Source of the DNA: Adenophora triphylla var. japonica | Lineage: Eukaryota; Streptophyta; Magnoliopsida; Asterales; Campanulaceae | DNA length: 64,000 nucleotides | NCBI GenBank assembly: GCA_022495995.1 | Contig: JAFEMH010001298.1 | Coordinates: forward strand, 62,001 to 126,000 | Reading direction: 5' to 3' | In this document: in pieces, positions 21,658 through 31,922 of the stretch | Numbering within the stretch: the stretch's first letter is position 1 | Layout of the letters: each line of letters opens with the position of its first letter | Notes under the pieces: model-generated | What the model saw: the letters and a program-made list of their open reading frames with translations, nothing else | What the model was told of the DNA's origin: nothing | Databases searched by the model: none | Program-made: the position numbers and the translations under genes

Positions 21658-22419
21658 TGAAAACGTGAGTTTTTGGGAACATATTTATGTTTCCTTATTT
21701 AATTTGTCTTCTATTATGGTAAGAAGATTTTGAGACTTTCATGGAGATTTATAAGTATCTTACTTTTATTAAAAGATTGTAATTATGTAAATATCTTTTA
21801 TTTATGTACATAGTTTTATATTAGGACTAACCTACTAATAATTGATTTCCTTGTGAGTGTGTTATATGTTTTCATATAGGAAAAGGAATCTCACAAAGGA
21901 AGAGGTCGATTGCATGAAGATCTTCTCAATGGTGCATTATAAATACAAGGCATTCGACAAAGAGAAGCTACGGTTTTAGAGAGAAAAACATACATACTTC
22001 ATAGCTTTCGATTGAGTTATGTTTAGGTTGTGAGCTTACATCCGTAACTCACATCTAGGTTTTCATAAAGTTCTCTTGTTTTACTTCGATTGAATAAGTC
22101 CTACTTGGGAAAGGGAGTTGTTCATATCATAGAAGGTGATTAGAACTTGTTTAGTATTTTCATATTTTAGTTTTTTCACTTATTTGTTTTTGTAAGAAAC
22201 AAAAGTTTTTATAGTGAAAGGTTTTTGGGCGTAAGCCTAGTTTGCCGATCACACGTATCAAGAAGCGTATATAACTCTTGAGTTATTGCATTTTATTTAC
22301 ATTTAATTGTTTTATTCCGCTGCATTATCTGTGGATGTGTGGACAGTTGTGAGACACATCTGTACTCACATCCTTTGCCTATTGCGTGATCCAAGTTTCC
22401 TAGCTACACGAAACTTTCA
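21658..22419 (+). repeat. 3' LTR of the copia element
   Basis: 762 bp, TGAAAACGTG to ACTTTCA, near-identical to the 5' LTR, followed by TSD AATAT. Confidence 0.95.
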
Positions 22420-22934
22420 AATATTAAAAGCAAGATACGAGAAAGAAAGTGGGGTATGAAATAATAATTGAATTATTGTTGTTAGTATTAAATGTGGGTC
22501 CCATTAAAATAAATGAAATAAAACATTTTCATTTTAAAAAGTGTGTATTTTATAGTGAGACGTTCAATTAAAAAAGTGTGTAGTTTATAGTATGATGGAG
22601 AGAGTATTTAAAGAACATTATTTGCAAATCCATTCCATGTGATTTCATGTTACTCATTAATATTTACTGTGCATAAATTATGTTGAATAAAGAAGAAATG
22701 ACTAAAGTTAGATATCAAAATTCAATTATTCAATAATTGTCTTATTTAATTAATGCACCTAATTTCATCTGTTTAATTATTACACAAGAAATTATCTGCA
22801 ACATTATTTTGAACCCTCTTCCTTTTTATATTGTTATAGAAGTAAAAAAAAATTGTAAAATACTTCCCGTAAAATAATTCATGCGTCTCATAATAAATAG
22901 TATTATATTTTTTTATAATCCGTCTCAAAATAAA

Positions 22935-23294
22935 TACTCCCTCCGTCCCACTTCAATTGAGCTATGACATTTTTTCACGCTTTTTAAGATTTTTTTTTTT
23001 AAATGAGTAAAAAATTAAAAGTGTGTAAAAGATTAGAGAAGAGAGAATGTAAAAGTTAAAAACATTTAATAGGAGAGAGAATGAGTGGGAGGAATAGTAA
23101 GTTAATGATTGATTTTTTTGTAAATATACTAAAATTATAAGGGTATAATGAATGGTTTTTTTGTAAATATATAAACATTATGAGGGTATAAATGTCCGAA
23201 ACACTGTTCACTTCTTTCCATTTATGGAATAACTCATTTGAAGTGAAACGTCCCAAAAAGAAAAGTGACTCAATTAAAGTAAGACGGAGGGAGT
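22935..23294. mobile_element. Stowaway-type MITE
   Basis: Ends TACTCCCTCCGTCCCACTTC and AAGACGGAGGGAGTA at TA. Interior contains GGAGAGAGAATGAGTGGGAG, the subfamily hallmark. A second damaged terminus-like sequence (CATGCGTCTCATAATAAATA) just upstream suggests a nested or adjacent relic. Confidence 0.85.
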
Positions 23295-23396
23295 ATTACA
23301 TATCGTGTTTTTTTATATTTTTATTATTACATATACAGTGCACAACTAAAGTAAATCACAATCCTCTAAACTTTGATAAAAAAATGCAATACTAAA

Positions 23397-24165
23397 TACT
23401 CCATTCGTCCCATGACAACAAGTTATTTATTTACTGTTCAAAACGGAAATTAAGATAAAATTAGGTGTTGTAAGTGAGCGAGTTGATAGAGATAAATGGA
23501 AGATTACTTTTATTTGTATATAATTTCCTATTTATTGTTGTAATCCTTTCTAAATTGTAATTGTCTTGAACTCCAAGTTAGGTTAGAATTTCTCTTGTAT
23601 ATATACATACAATAGTACATCAATAACATGATTAAGTTTTCTTAATATTAATTCTCTCATATGGTATCAAAGCATTAAAGATTTTTTTTTTCTAAACCCT
23701 AGCCTACCCTCCGCCCCCCCCCCCCCCATCCCCTCTTCTCTTCTTTACGGCCACCGGCTCTTCCCTTATGGCCACTCTGAAATTTCAAGTGCTCCCTAAC
23801 ACAGCCGAACCATTGTCTCCCCTCATCTTTGTCTCTCTCAATCATGTTCTTAAGCTTACCCTACGAATTATATTGCTTAGAAAACCCATTATGGCCACCC
23901 TCAGCCTTGATCCCTTCAAATTTATTGATGGTACCCACTTAGCCCCACCCGAAACCCTCACCAACACCACTAAAGAAATCGCCGTCATGGAGACTTGACA
24001 GAAAAAATGGGATACGGGATAGTAAGTAGATAATCATTGTGAGTATAACAAGTGTGTTTTATTAATAAAGAAATATTATAAATTTTTCTTTTTTAAAAAA
24101 TGAGACTCATCAATGGAATATTTAAAATGATAAAATGAGTAAATTGTCATGAGACGGAGAGAATC
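23397..24165. mobile_element. Stowaway-like MITE split by a copia fragment
   Basis: Left end TACTCCATTCGTCCCATGAC pairs with the right part GTCATGAGACGGAGAGAAT at about 24147-24163. Removing 23466 to about 23998 joins typical MITE interior (AATAAAGAAATATTATAAAT on the right). The right TA is imperfect. Confidence 0.6.
23466..23998 (+). mobile_element. Copia fragment (Ale/Retrofit-like): short LTR, PBS and gag start
   Basis: A 194-bp LTR (23466-23659, TGTTGTAAGTG to TTCTCTCA) is followed by the PBS TGGTATCAAAGC (23662-23673) and a Gag N-terminus (23768-23998) with MATLKFQVLPNTAEPLSPLI and LDPFKFIDGTHLAPPETL, typical of small-LTR copia elements of the Ale/Retrofit group by recollection. It stops after about 76 codons and no pol or 3' LTR follows, so this is a 3'-truncated copy. 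A 13-14 base C run lies at about 23715-23728. Confidence 0.7.
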
Positions 24166-25456
24166 TATAGTATAAATGGAAGGGGTGTTTGCTACAATGG
24201 TATGAACAGTTTCAAGCGGCGAAATTCTCATTTTGCCCTCACACATTTGTCCCTTTCCCATTTTGCCCTTAAAAAAAAATTAATTTAAAAAAAAATTCTT
24301 AAAAAAAATTTAAAAAAAAATTACGTAACCTTGGACACGAACATGCGCTAGTATATAATATAGAAAGAAATATTTACAATGGAATGAAAAGTTACATTAG
24401 AGATTATTATATTAGGAAATGAGAAAAAGAAGGCACGAAACATGATTAGCCATGAGGACTAGTGTTGAGCACTAAGGTCTCCTGACCTAATTTTTCTATC
24501 AAAAACAAAAGTGAATTTGTTCCACCCAATCTAATCCCACTATATTTTTCTCATCATTATCTACTGTTCTTAGTTGTTTTGTTACTTTTGTACTGGTCCG
24601 TATTTATTTTCTTTTTCTTTTTATATTTGATTTGAATTTTACTATTGGACTCCTATTTAAAATTGGATTTTCTAACATTTTATAAGTTAAATGTACACTC
24701 AATTCATTTATTTCCATAATTATAATAGTTATTTCATTTTTTAAAATCCATCCATCCATCCATCTTAGCCCATTGCAGAATAGGCTGATTAGACTTGAGT
24801 TCACGGGGTTATAAAGAATCTTACTAAAGTTAAAGGAGTGATAATTAAAAAAAAAATTAATACTAAATTGTTGTGAGTATGAAAAATAAAATAGAAAATA
24901 AAGTGAAAAATAGTGAGTTAATTTTTTTTAAGAGTAACAAGTGGGTTTCATTGATGTTTAGAGATATGAACACTTCTACTGAAATGAAACGCAACAAAAA
25001 AAAAAGTACTAACTGTTAGAAATATATTTCACATTGAAAATTGATAAACCTTGTATATGACATATAAAAATTTTGGGTCACTCCCCTTAACACTAATTGA
25101 TTTTAAGATGAATCTCAGACTTTCTACTAACATGAGACACAAATTGTATACATAAATTTCATAGAGACTTAGATATAAATTGTTTGTATTTTCCTATTTT
25201 TTTTTATTTGATGGAAAATTCATTTTCAAATGTTTTTCGTTTTATTCAATATTTTTTTTTTACTTTTAAGAAGTCAATATAATTTGAAAAATCAACTATC
25301 TAACCTCAAAACTTGAGCCTTTCTGACCCTAATTCGTAATTTGAGATGGTATTGTCAATTCTCAAACAAATAATATGTTTTAAATACAAAATATAATGAC
25401 AAAAGTAAAATATATAAAAATGAAATTCAGTTTTATTTAAAAATAATTAATGTTGT
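24166..25456. other. AT-rich intergenic region, no gene seen
   Basis: Contains T- and A-homopolymer runs and a possible MITE relic at about 24830-25012 (AAAATAGTGAGTTAATTTTT and GTGGGTTTCATTGATG interior, ending ATGAAACGCAACAAAAAA). No frame with recognisable protein similarity. Confidence 0.4.
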
Positions 25457-25660
25457 TGACAAGGGCGCAGATTCAGTCCTATTTGACGTGGGCTCCAGTC
25501 CACTACCTCAGAATTTTGAATTTTTTTTTTTACCCAAGTCATCGACTAGATGTAATTTTTTTTATATATAAAGTTATTTTTCACTGTTTTATTGTTTACA
25601 ATATTTTTAAAATATCAATACCACGCAATTTCAAAATTCTGAATTTACGTCCGATTGTTA
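25457..25660 (-). repeat. Dispersed fold-back repeat, copy 2
   Basis: Reverse-complement relative of 11424-11604: complement of AATTCAGAATTTTGAAATTG, then TTTTAAAAATATTGTAAACA, GTGAAAAATAACTT, a TATATATA block, and the end CTGAATCTGCGCCC. Better preserved at its ends than copy 1. Confidence 0.6.
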
Positions 25661-25662
25661 AC

Positions 25663-25954
25663 TACTCCCTCCGTCCCGCCCGAAAGGGCATTTTTGTGTC
25701 CTTGCACGGGAATTAAGAAAAGTGATGTAAGAAAGAGAAAAAATGTATAGTGGAATAAATGTTGTGAGTGAAAGGTGATGTAGGAAAGAGAAAGTGGGGT
25801 AGGAAATAGTTAGTGGATATTTATTGTAAGAGTATGATAAGTGGGTCCCACAAATAAAGAAGTAATAAAAAACTTTCCATTTTTGGATTGTGCCCTTTCA
25901 AATGGGACGCCCAAAAAGGAAATTTGTGCCCTTTCGAACGGGACGGAGGGAGTA
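25663..25954. mobile_element. Stowaway-type MITE with long terminal inverted repeats
   Basis: TA-flanked, ends TACTCCCTCCGTCCCGCCCG and complement. The subterminal parts (CGAAAGGGCA and TGCCCTTTCGAACGGGAC) also pair, so the inverted repeat exceeds 25 bp. The minus-strand frame at 25810-26109 crosses the MITE border and is spurious. Confidence 0.9.
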
Positions 25955-26479
25955 TTTGTCAAGTAAAATGAAACAGTTTGGATAGTTGTGATTATGGTTG
26001 AGAAAGAAAAATTGGTTACGTGACTTCTCAACAGCACCATCAACGAAAAAGACAAGAAATGACTTAACAGTCCAATATCTCTATGACAATGACAGTGACC
26101 AAGAAACACACTCCAACTTAAATCTCTTTAAGCTCATTTTTCTGCTTCCCAATCTCTAGCATAGTGAACCCAAAGATACCATTACCAACCACATAGCAGT
26201 TGTTTTTATTTAAAAAATAAATAGATTTTGCTTTAATTGTTTTTATAAATTAAAATTGAAACTCTTAACATTTTTTAGAAATTTGGTATTTGTTGTAGGA
26301 TATTAGAGAAATTGTTGTTGAGATTTTATAAAATCAATTGTAATCATAAGATACAAGAAAAATTATTGAGACTTTATAGATACTCTCCCTCTCCCTGCCT
26401 CTCTGTCTTTTTTCCTTTCAACGACATCTACTAAATAAAGTAACATATCAATACCCTTTATTTATTCGTGCTCACCAAT
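25955..26479. other. Intergenic sequence
   Basis: No gene or element end supported. Confidence 0.35.
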
Positions 26480-26760
26480 TAGAGTTCGGCACATGTTCTA
26501 GGTCAAGACAAACATGCTCAACGGTTGATATCTTACACAATATATCTCTCTGCACACTATAAATACTCTACATTGTCCTTTGGGCAAGGTAAGTAACATT
26601 ATCTAAACCCTAACACACACACACTAAGAGATTTCAAGTTTTATTCAGTTGATATTCCTTATATATCTTACTCTCACACCCGAGAGTATAAGCCGAAATC
26701 AATCATGGGTTGTTATCTAACAGTCCTTATTGTTTGTATTGTGATCTAGATGCTGATTAT
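26480..26760 (+). repeat. Decayed LTR fragment related to families A/B
   Basis: Has a CACTATAAATACTCTACATT promoter-like part and TCTTACTCTCACACCCGAGA followed by TATAAGCCG and CATGGGTTGT. These lie in the same order as the R/U5 part of family B LTRs. Ends cannot be fixed. Confidence 0.5.
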
Positions 26761-26997
26761 TAAAAGCCAGTTATCACTCAGTGAGACCCCAAATTTTGTG
26801 ATGTCATCACATTTAATGACAATTTAATTAAATTTTAATCAAATATTTATGAAAATTTTCAAAATTTAAAAAGACCAATAGGTAGTATTGTTAACCATTT
26901 TAATCCGGTTCAAAATAGTTGTTATTTTCGAACAAAATTTTGATTCAAAATGATTGTCAATTTTTCGTTGAAACTATTCATATTCCTTGAACGAAAT

Positions 26998-27651
26998 AAA
27001 AGTCGGGCTCGACCCAACGATCAAGCCCAGTTATACAGATGTTATTGCCATCACATTCTCAGTTGGCTAGGCCCAATTATTACAAGGTCCAGTATCCATC
27101 GTCAAAGATCAGTCGACCTAGCTCATTGTCCGACCTACTCGGTCCCGACCTAGCTATCGTCCGACATACGATCCAGATTCTATTCGGGTATCATCCGATC
27201 CGATCCTATCATTCAGTCAGGTCGACCTATACACAGCAGGCGACCTCGACCTATCAAAGAACACGTCGACCCACAGAGTCCAGGGGTATCTACAATTATT
27301 TCTATATCAAACTCCCTACAAAACAGGAGTTATTCATGGACAAGATCTCTCATGCAAATTCGATCCGTGATTCAAGGGATCTCTAGCAATTCTATTACAA
27401 ATATATCTCTCATCAACAACTATAAATACATGACAACACCAACCGTTCCAAGGTAATTGCTATTTGTTATTCTGAATACATTGTTCTTTATAACTTATCA
27501 GCTCTCATATACACCATACTTACTCTCACGCCCGAGGGTCTTCGCCGGAGACCATTCCGGATAGTCGTGGGTTTCGTTTTCAGGTCAAAGAAGTCAGGTG
27601 ATCAATCTTGCGGCTGGACGGAGATTGATAAGCACGATTCTTGCAACATCA
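26998..27651 (+). repeat. 5' LTR of G1 (family B)
   Basis: 654 bp, starting TGAACGAAAT and ending TTGCAACATCA, the same length as the solo LTR at 3411. TATA region ACTATAAATACATGACA at about 27420. The motif TACTCTCACGCCCGAGGG is at 27521-27538. Confidence 0.88.
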
Positions 27652-27652
27652 G

Positions 27653-27675
27653 TTTGGTTTCATTGCCGAGAATCG
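27653..27675 (+). promoter_or_regulatory. Primer-binding site region of G1
   Basis: TTTGGTTTCATTGCCGAGAA begins one to two bases after the LTR. It resembles the TTTGGCGCCGTTGCCGGGGA leader start common in plant gypsy elements, with several changes, which suggests a mutated PBS. Confidence 0.6.
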
Positions 27676-27712
27676 TTGCTTTTTGACCTCGAAACATTAA
27701 TCAGAGAGTAAT

Positions 27713-29645
27713 ATGGCTCAAGACGGAGAAATCGCATCATTTTCTAGCGATTCGATGCTCAGCCTGACAGTAAGGAACGCAGAGGCTGGCACGGGAAACG
27801 CCGGCGGTAACACGGACGCTGGTGCTAGAAATCTCAATGTTAACATGCCTCCTCCTCCTCCGCTGCGTCAGCACAGGAGGTCTACTCGCTCTAACAGCGT
27901 TACGGATTGCAGAGGTTTGCCCGATCGCAGAAGGGAGAAGAGACATGCGACGGAGACAGAAGCTCAGCCCCCTCCCAAATGCCAACCGGTAGGTCGAACC
28001 ATTGCAGGCGACCAGGTAGGTCCCTCAACCAATCACCCCAGTAGAAAGGTTATGCTACTGGAGCGGGCTAGAATTTTAGCTGAATTTCTGGAGATGGAGG
28101 ATGATCCAGCTCAGGAAGACAGCAGATCGCACAGGGCTGCTCCATCTCAAGTCTCTCACAGGCCGCCAAGCGAGAATGGTAGGCAGAATGGGAACTCTAT
28201 GACGAACGACGAACGGCGAATCGTCGAGCGATCTATCCGTACTCACATGCGTGTTCCCAATGACGACTTAAGAAGTCATCTCAATAACAATAGGGAGCAG
28301 GAAGCTGAGTCGGAGTTGAGGCGACAAAGGGAAGCCGAAAGGAATGTGCGTAGGTCGCCTGCCAGAACGGAGAGGTCACGTTCGCATCATGAAAGAAATG
28401 GGCGCAGGTCGCCTATCAAAGCAAAAAGATCACAATTTCACCGAGATAGAGATGCTCGAAGGTCGCCAGTCAGGTCAGCTAGGTCGCTAGTCAGAGAAGA
28501 TAGGCGCTGGTCGCCTATAAATTCAGTAAGGTCGCCCTCCCATAGGGATAGACGGGGTAGAGAGGTGACTCCCCCTAGAAGTGAAAAGCAGAGAGCCCAT
28601 TCAAGAAGGGAACCTCACCGGGAGGAGCGACATAAATCCAATAATGTCTCACCATCAAGAAATGACAATCCAGATGCTAGGGAATGGTTGCAGTGGAAAA
28701 AGAGGTTAGAGCAATGGGAGGCCGACAGGAAGGAGGATACTGGAAGGGGCGAACGAAACGACTTTACTCTTCGTCCCTTGTCCAGAGAATTGCTCGAGCG
28801 ACGACCTCCTAAAGGCTTCAAGTTGCCCGCTCTTGACAAATACTCGGGTGCGACCAACGCCCAGAACCATATGCAGCATCTGGAAGCTACCATGTGCTTC
28901 GTCTCCAAGAAGACGATATGATGTGCAAGGCACTAACCAGCACCCTCACAGGGGCAGCATTGACCTGGTTTCGTGGTTTGGCGCCGGGTTGTATTACCAC
29001 ATGGCAATACATGAGGAGGAGGAAGTTCCTAGATCGCTTCTCGACAGCTGGAGCCCGAAAATTAACGGTCACCGACTTGAACAATCTGACGCAAGGAAAG
29101 AATGATAGCTCGATGAGCTACTATACCAAGTTCAAGGAGATAGTCGACTAAATTGAAGAGGACCTGACAGACAAGGAGGTGATAAATTGCTTCAGGAATG
29201 GGGTGACTTCTGCAGACTTAGACTACGAGCTATAAGTCAGGAACGTAAAGACCCGACAGGAACTGTTTGAAAGGGCCTACAATGTGGTCATAGCTGAAGA
29301 GAGGAAGGAAAAGAAGGAGGAAAAAGGTCCCAAGTTTGAGGTCGTAGATACTGATAAGAAGGACCAAGCAAAGAGCAGGGGTAACAACAAGAACGGGAAA
29401 AATAGAACAAGGGCGACTGAGAGAGTACCCGAGACCTTTACCCCGTTGACAGTAAGTCGAACTGAAATCTTAAATACGCGTCGAGCTAGGCCCACTCGCC
29501 CGACGTACCCAGGAAATAAGTTCGGGAGGGACAACGGTAAATATTGTGATTATCACAAGAATACGGGTCACACCACGTAGGAGTGCTTTAGTTTGAAGCG
29601 TATCATTCAAGATCTTGGGTCGATGATGGGAAGCTCGATAGATAT
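27713..29645 (+). pseudogene. G1 gag with an SR-rich segment (frameshifted)
   Basis: The 402-codon frame from ATG 27713 has a low-complexity N-terminus. A strongly basic Arg/Ser segment (about residues 205-305, nt 28330-28630) follows, with repeated RRSP-x-(K/R)-x-RS units, then the capsid start FKLPALDKYSGATNAQNHMQ. A missing base near 28890 shifts the frame. Capsid then continues in 28894-29149 with TSTLTGAALTWFRGLAPGCI and MSYYTKFKEIVD. The Tat-type Cys/His region YCDYHKNTGHTT-x-EC lies at about 29546-29585, with a stop in place of one residue. Other stops at 29149 (TAA) and 29233 (TAA). Gag would assemble the particle; the RS-like segment is unusual. Confidence 0.82.
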
Positions 29646-30374
29646 GTGAAAAAAGCCCAGCCTGGCGGAGGTGGGCGAACTACTGGGGATATACCTGAGC
29701 CAAGGCAACCTCGATTGAATTTGGGAGTGATCACTGAACTAACTAGCAGCAAGTTTTTGAAACACAAGATTTTTCAGATCAACAAAGCCCCTCACGTGAC
29801 ACTTAGAAGCTACATCAGGGATGAGGTTATTAGTTTTTATCCGGACGAGCTAGCTACCAACGTGGAAGCTAGAGAGTAAGTTCTCGTTATCCCAGGGTTG
29901 ATTGATGGGTTTACTACGAGCAGACTCTTGATAGACACGGGGGCCTGCAAGGATATCCTCTTCTACAATACATTCAAAGAAATAGGATTTACAAAGGAAC
30001 AATTGTCGCCCTATGACGGTCGACTTGAAGGCTTCACCAATCATAGGGTGGACGCTAGGGGACAGATCGAGCTGGACGTCGACATAGGCCAACATCCATT
30101 CAGGGTCACAACTAAGGTAACATTTATTGTTATTGATGTAAATAGTGATTATGCTGCTATTTTGGGTATCTCTGGCTAGGTCACGCTTGGAATGGTGGCC
30201 TCTATCCCCCATCAGCGAGTTAAGTTCCCAACGATAGCTGGAGTAGGCTGCGTGCAAAGTATAACTCGAGCTTACCTTGATCACGTCCTTCGAACAAGGA
30301 AGAAAAGGGAGCTAGAAGTTGATACTCCTGAGGGATACTTGAAGCTTTCTAAATCTGTCACCACAACTTCATGA
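29646..30374 (+). pseudogene. G1 aspartic protease region (two in-frame stops)
   Basis: The segment FQINKAPHVTLRSYIRDEVI precedes the protease. The active-site motif LIDTGACKDILFYNTF has D-T-G at 29934-29942, followed by KVTFIVIDVNSDYAAILG (flap and hydrophobic C-terminal part, about 30114-30170). A TAG at about 30177 stands where tryptophan is usual (GR/S-x-W), and a TAA at about 29878 precedes it. The downstream part (30192-30374) continues HQRVKFPT and VQSITRAYLDHVLR, as in Tat polyproteins. Protease would cut Gag-Pol inside the particle. Confidence 0.82.
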
Positions 30375-30428
30375 CTATCTACAATCACATGTGTAGAAGA
30401 GGCGACCTATCACTCACCTGACCATGTC

Positions 30429-31922
30429 ATGGCTGAGCTGACATGTCCCTCCCAAGATACTATGGTCGATTCAGATGCAGTTATGGTCGACCAGGTCATC
30501 ATAGGCGAGCTATGCCTCCAGATAGACCAAAACTTGGGGGCCACCAGCGATGAGATTACAACTGAGCTAGATGGTATGATTGTTGAAGAGGCTCCACACT
30601 TGGGGGCTGAGGAAAGACAGAGGGTTCGAGATATCATTATCGAGACCCTACAATTTAGAGATGGTCCAGAGCTAGAAGTTGTGGACAAGCTAGAAGCGGT
30701 GGTGACTAATCCCTCCTATCCAGATCAAAAAGTTCAGATTGGTAAGCAATTGTCAGCCGAAGAAAGAGCAGAGATTGTCGAGCTACTGAAGGAAAGCAGT
30801 GATGTTTTTGCTTGGCGTGTGGAAGATATGAAAGGAATCAAGGAGGAGGTCGTTGTTCACAGACTAGAAGTTAATCTGACAATGAAACATAAAACACAGA
30901 AGCTTCGAAGTTTTGCTCGTGACAAAGAGGAGGCGATCAAACTTGAGGTACAATAATTTTTAAGTGCAGGTATCATCAAGGAGGCTACTCATACCACCTG
31001 GCTAGCTAATGTAGTGATGGTGAAGAAATCTAATGACAAGTGGCGTATGTGTATCGACTTCACTAACCTAAATCTAGCCTGCCCAAAGGATAGCTACACT
31101 CTGCCTCGGATCAAAAAACTCGTAGATTCTATAGTTGGGCACACCACATTGAGCTTCCTCGACGCTTATTCGGGCTACCATCAAATCAAAATGCATAAGG
31201 ATGATATAGTGAAGACGGCCTTCCAAGCTACTGGGGGTATCTACTGTTACAATATGATGTCGTTCGGCTTGAAGAATGTAGGAGCGACCTACCAGAGGAT
31301 GGTCAACAAGGTCTTTACCTCCCAAATTGTCCGAAACATGGAGGCCTACGTCGACGATATGGTCATCAAAACAAAGGTCGGACGTCAGGTGGTCGACCTA
31401 AAGGAAACGTTTGCCAATTTGCGGGCAAACGACATGAAGCTAAATCCTAGCAAGTGCGTATTTGGGGTAGCTGTAAGGAAGTTTCTGGGTTTCATGGTTT
31501 CTCAGCGAGGTATTGAAGCTAATCTTGAAAAGATCAAGGCTCTGTTCGATATGAAGGATCCTACAAGTATCAAGGAGATGCAGCAACTCAATGGTAGGGT
31601 GGCAGCCCTAGGTCGATTTATTGTTAAGTCGGCAGAAAGGTCTCTCCCATTTTTTAAATCTTTAAGGGGGACGAAAATTTTTGAGTGGACGACCGAATGT
31701 CATTCATCGTTCCAGCAGCTTAAGGAGTATCTTGCCTCTCGGCCGTTATTGAGCAGCCCGGTTATGGGGGAAACATTGTTCGTCTATCTGTCTGTTGGCG
31801 ACCAAGTTGCGGCCGCCGTGTTAGTTCGAGAAGAAGGAGGGCTTCAGATGCCCATGTATTATGTAAGCAAGGCTTTGTCCGATGTGGAAGGCAGATACTA
31901 TAATGCAGAGAAGGTGGCCTAC
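30429..31922 (+). pseudogene. G1 reverse transcriptase and first part of RNase H, cut by element O
   Basis: 30429-30956 is the PR-RT linker and RT start (VHRLEVNLTMKHKTQKLRSF), ended by a TAA at 30954. The RT core at 31014-31600 has KWRMCIDFTNLNLACPKDSY, FLDAYSGYHQIKM, FGLKNVGATYQRMV and catalytic YVDD at 31347-31358. The RNase H start (31680-31922) includes LFVYLSVGDQVAAAVLVREE and MYYVSKALSDVEGRYYNAEK, then is interrupted after VAY. The last codons of the visible frame beyond 31922 belong to the inserted LTR. The sequence resumes at 62450 as ALVVASRKLRAYF, the expected continuation. Confidence 0.9.

Larger units (their letters stand above)
12078..22419 (+). mobile_element. Ty1-copia retrotransposon, SIRE/Maximus-like, complete but decayed
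   Basis: A 10,342-bp element with 5' LTR (12078-12842), tRNA-Met-type PBS, gag, protease, integrase, RT and RNase H in copia order, an extra ORF behind pol, a polypurine tract and 3' LTR (21658-22419). It is flanked by the perfect 5-bp TSD AATAT (12073-12077 and 22420-22424). Size, long gag with a coiled-coil region and the additional ORF between RNase H and the 3' LTR point to the SIRE/Maximus lineage. Many frameshifts and stops break the polyprotein. LTR copies differ at roughly 20 positions by eye, so the insertion is not ancient. Confidence 0.92.
11992..22606. mobile_element. Stowaway MITE split by the copia insertion
   Basis: The left part (11992-12077, TACTCTCTCCGTCCTATTAC) and right part (22420-22606, ending ATGATGGAGAGAGTA) form one TA-flanked MITE when the 10.3-kb copia element is removed. 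The right half carries the complementary end and the usual TGGGTCCCATTAAAATAAAT-type interior. It dates the MITE as older than the copia insertion. Confidence 0.75.

Noticed and set aside
24820..25015. Possible MITE
   Set aside because: Interior resembles the local subfamily, but neither terminus can be recognised; mentioned only in the gap description.
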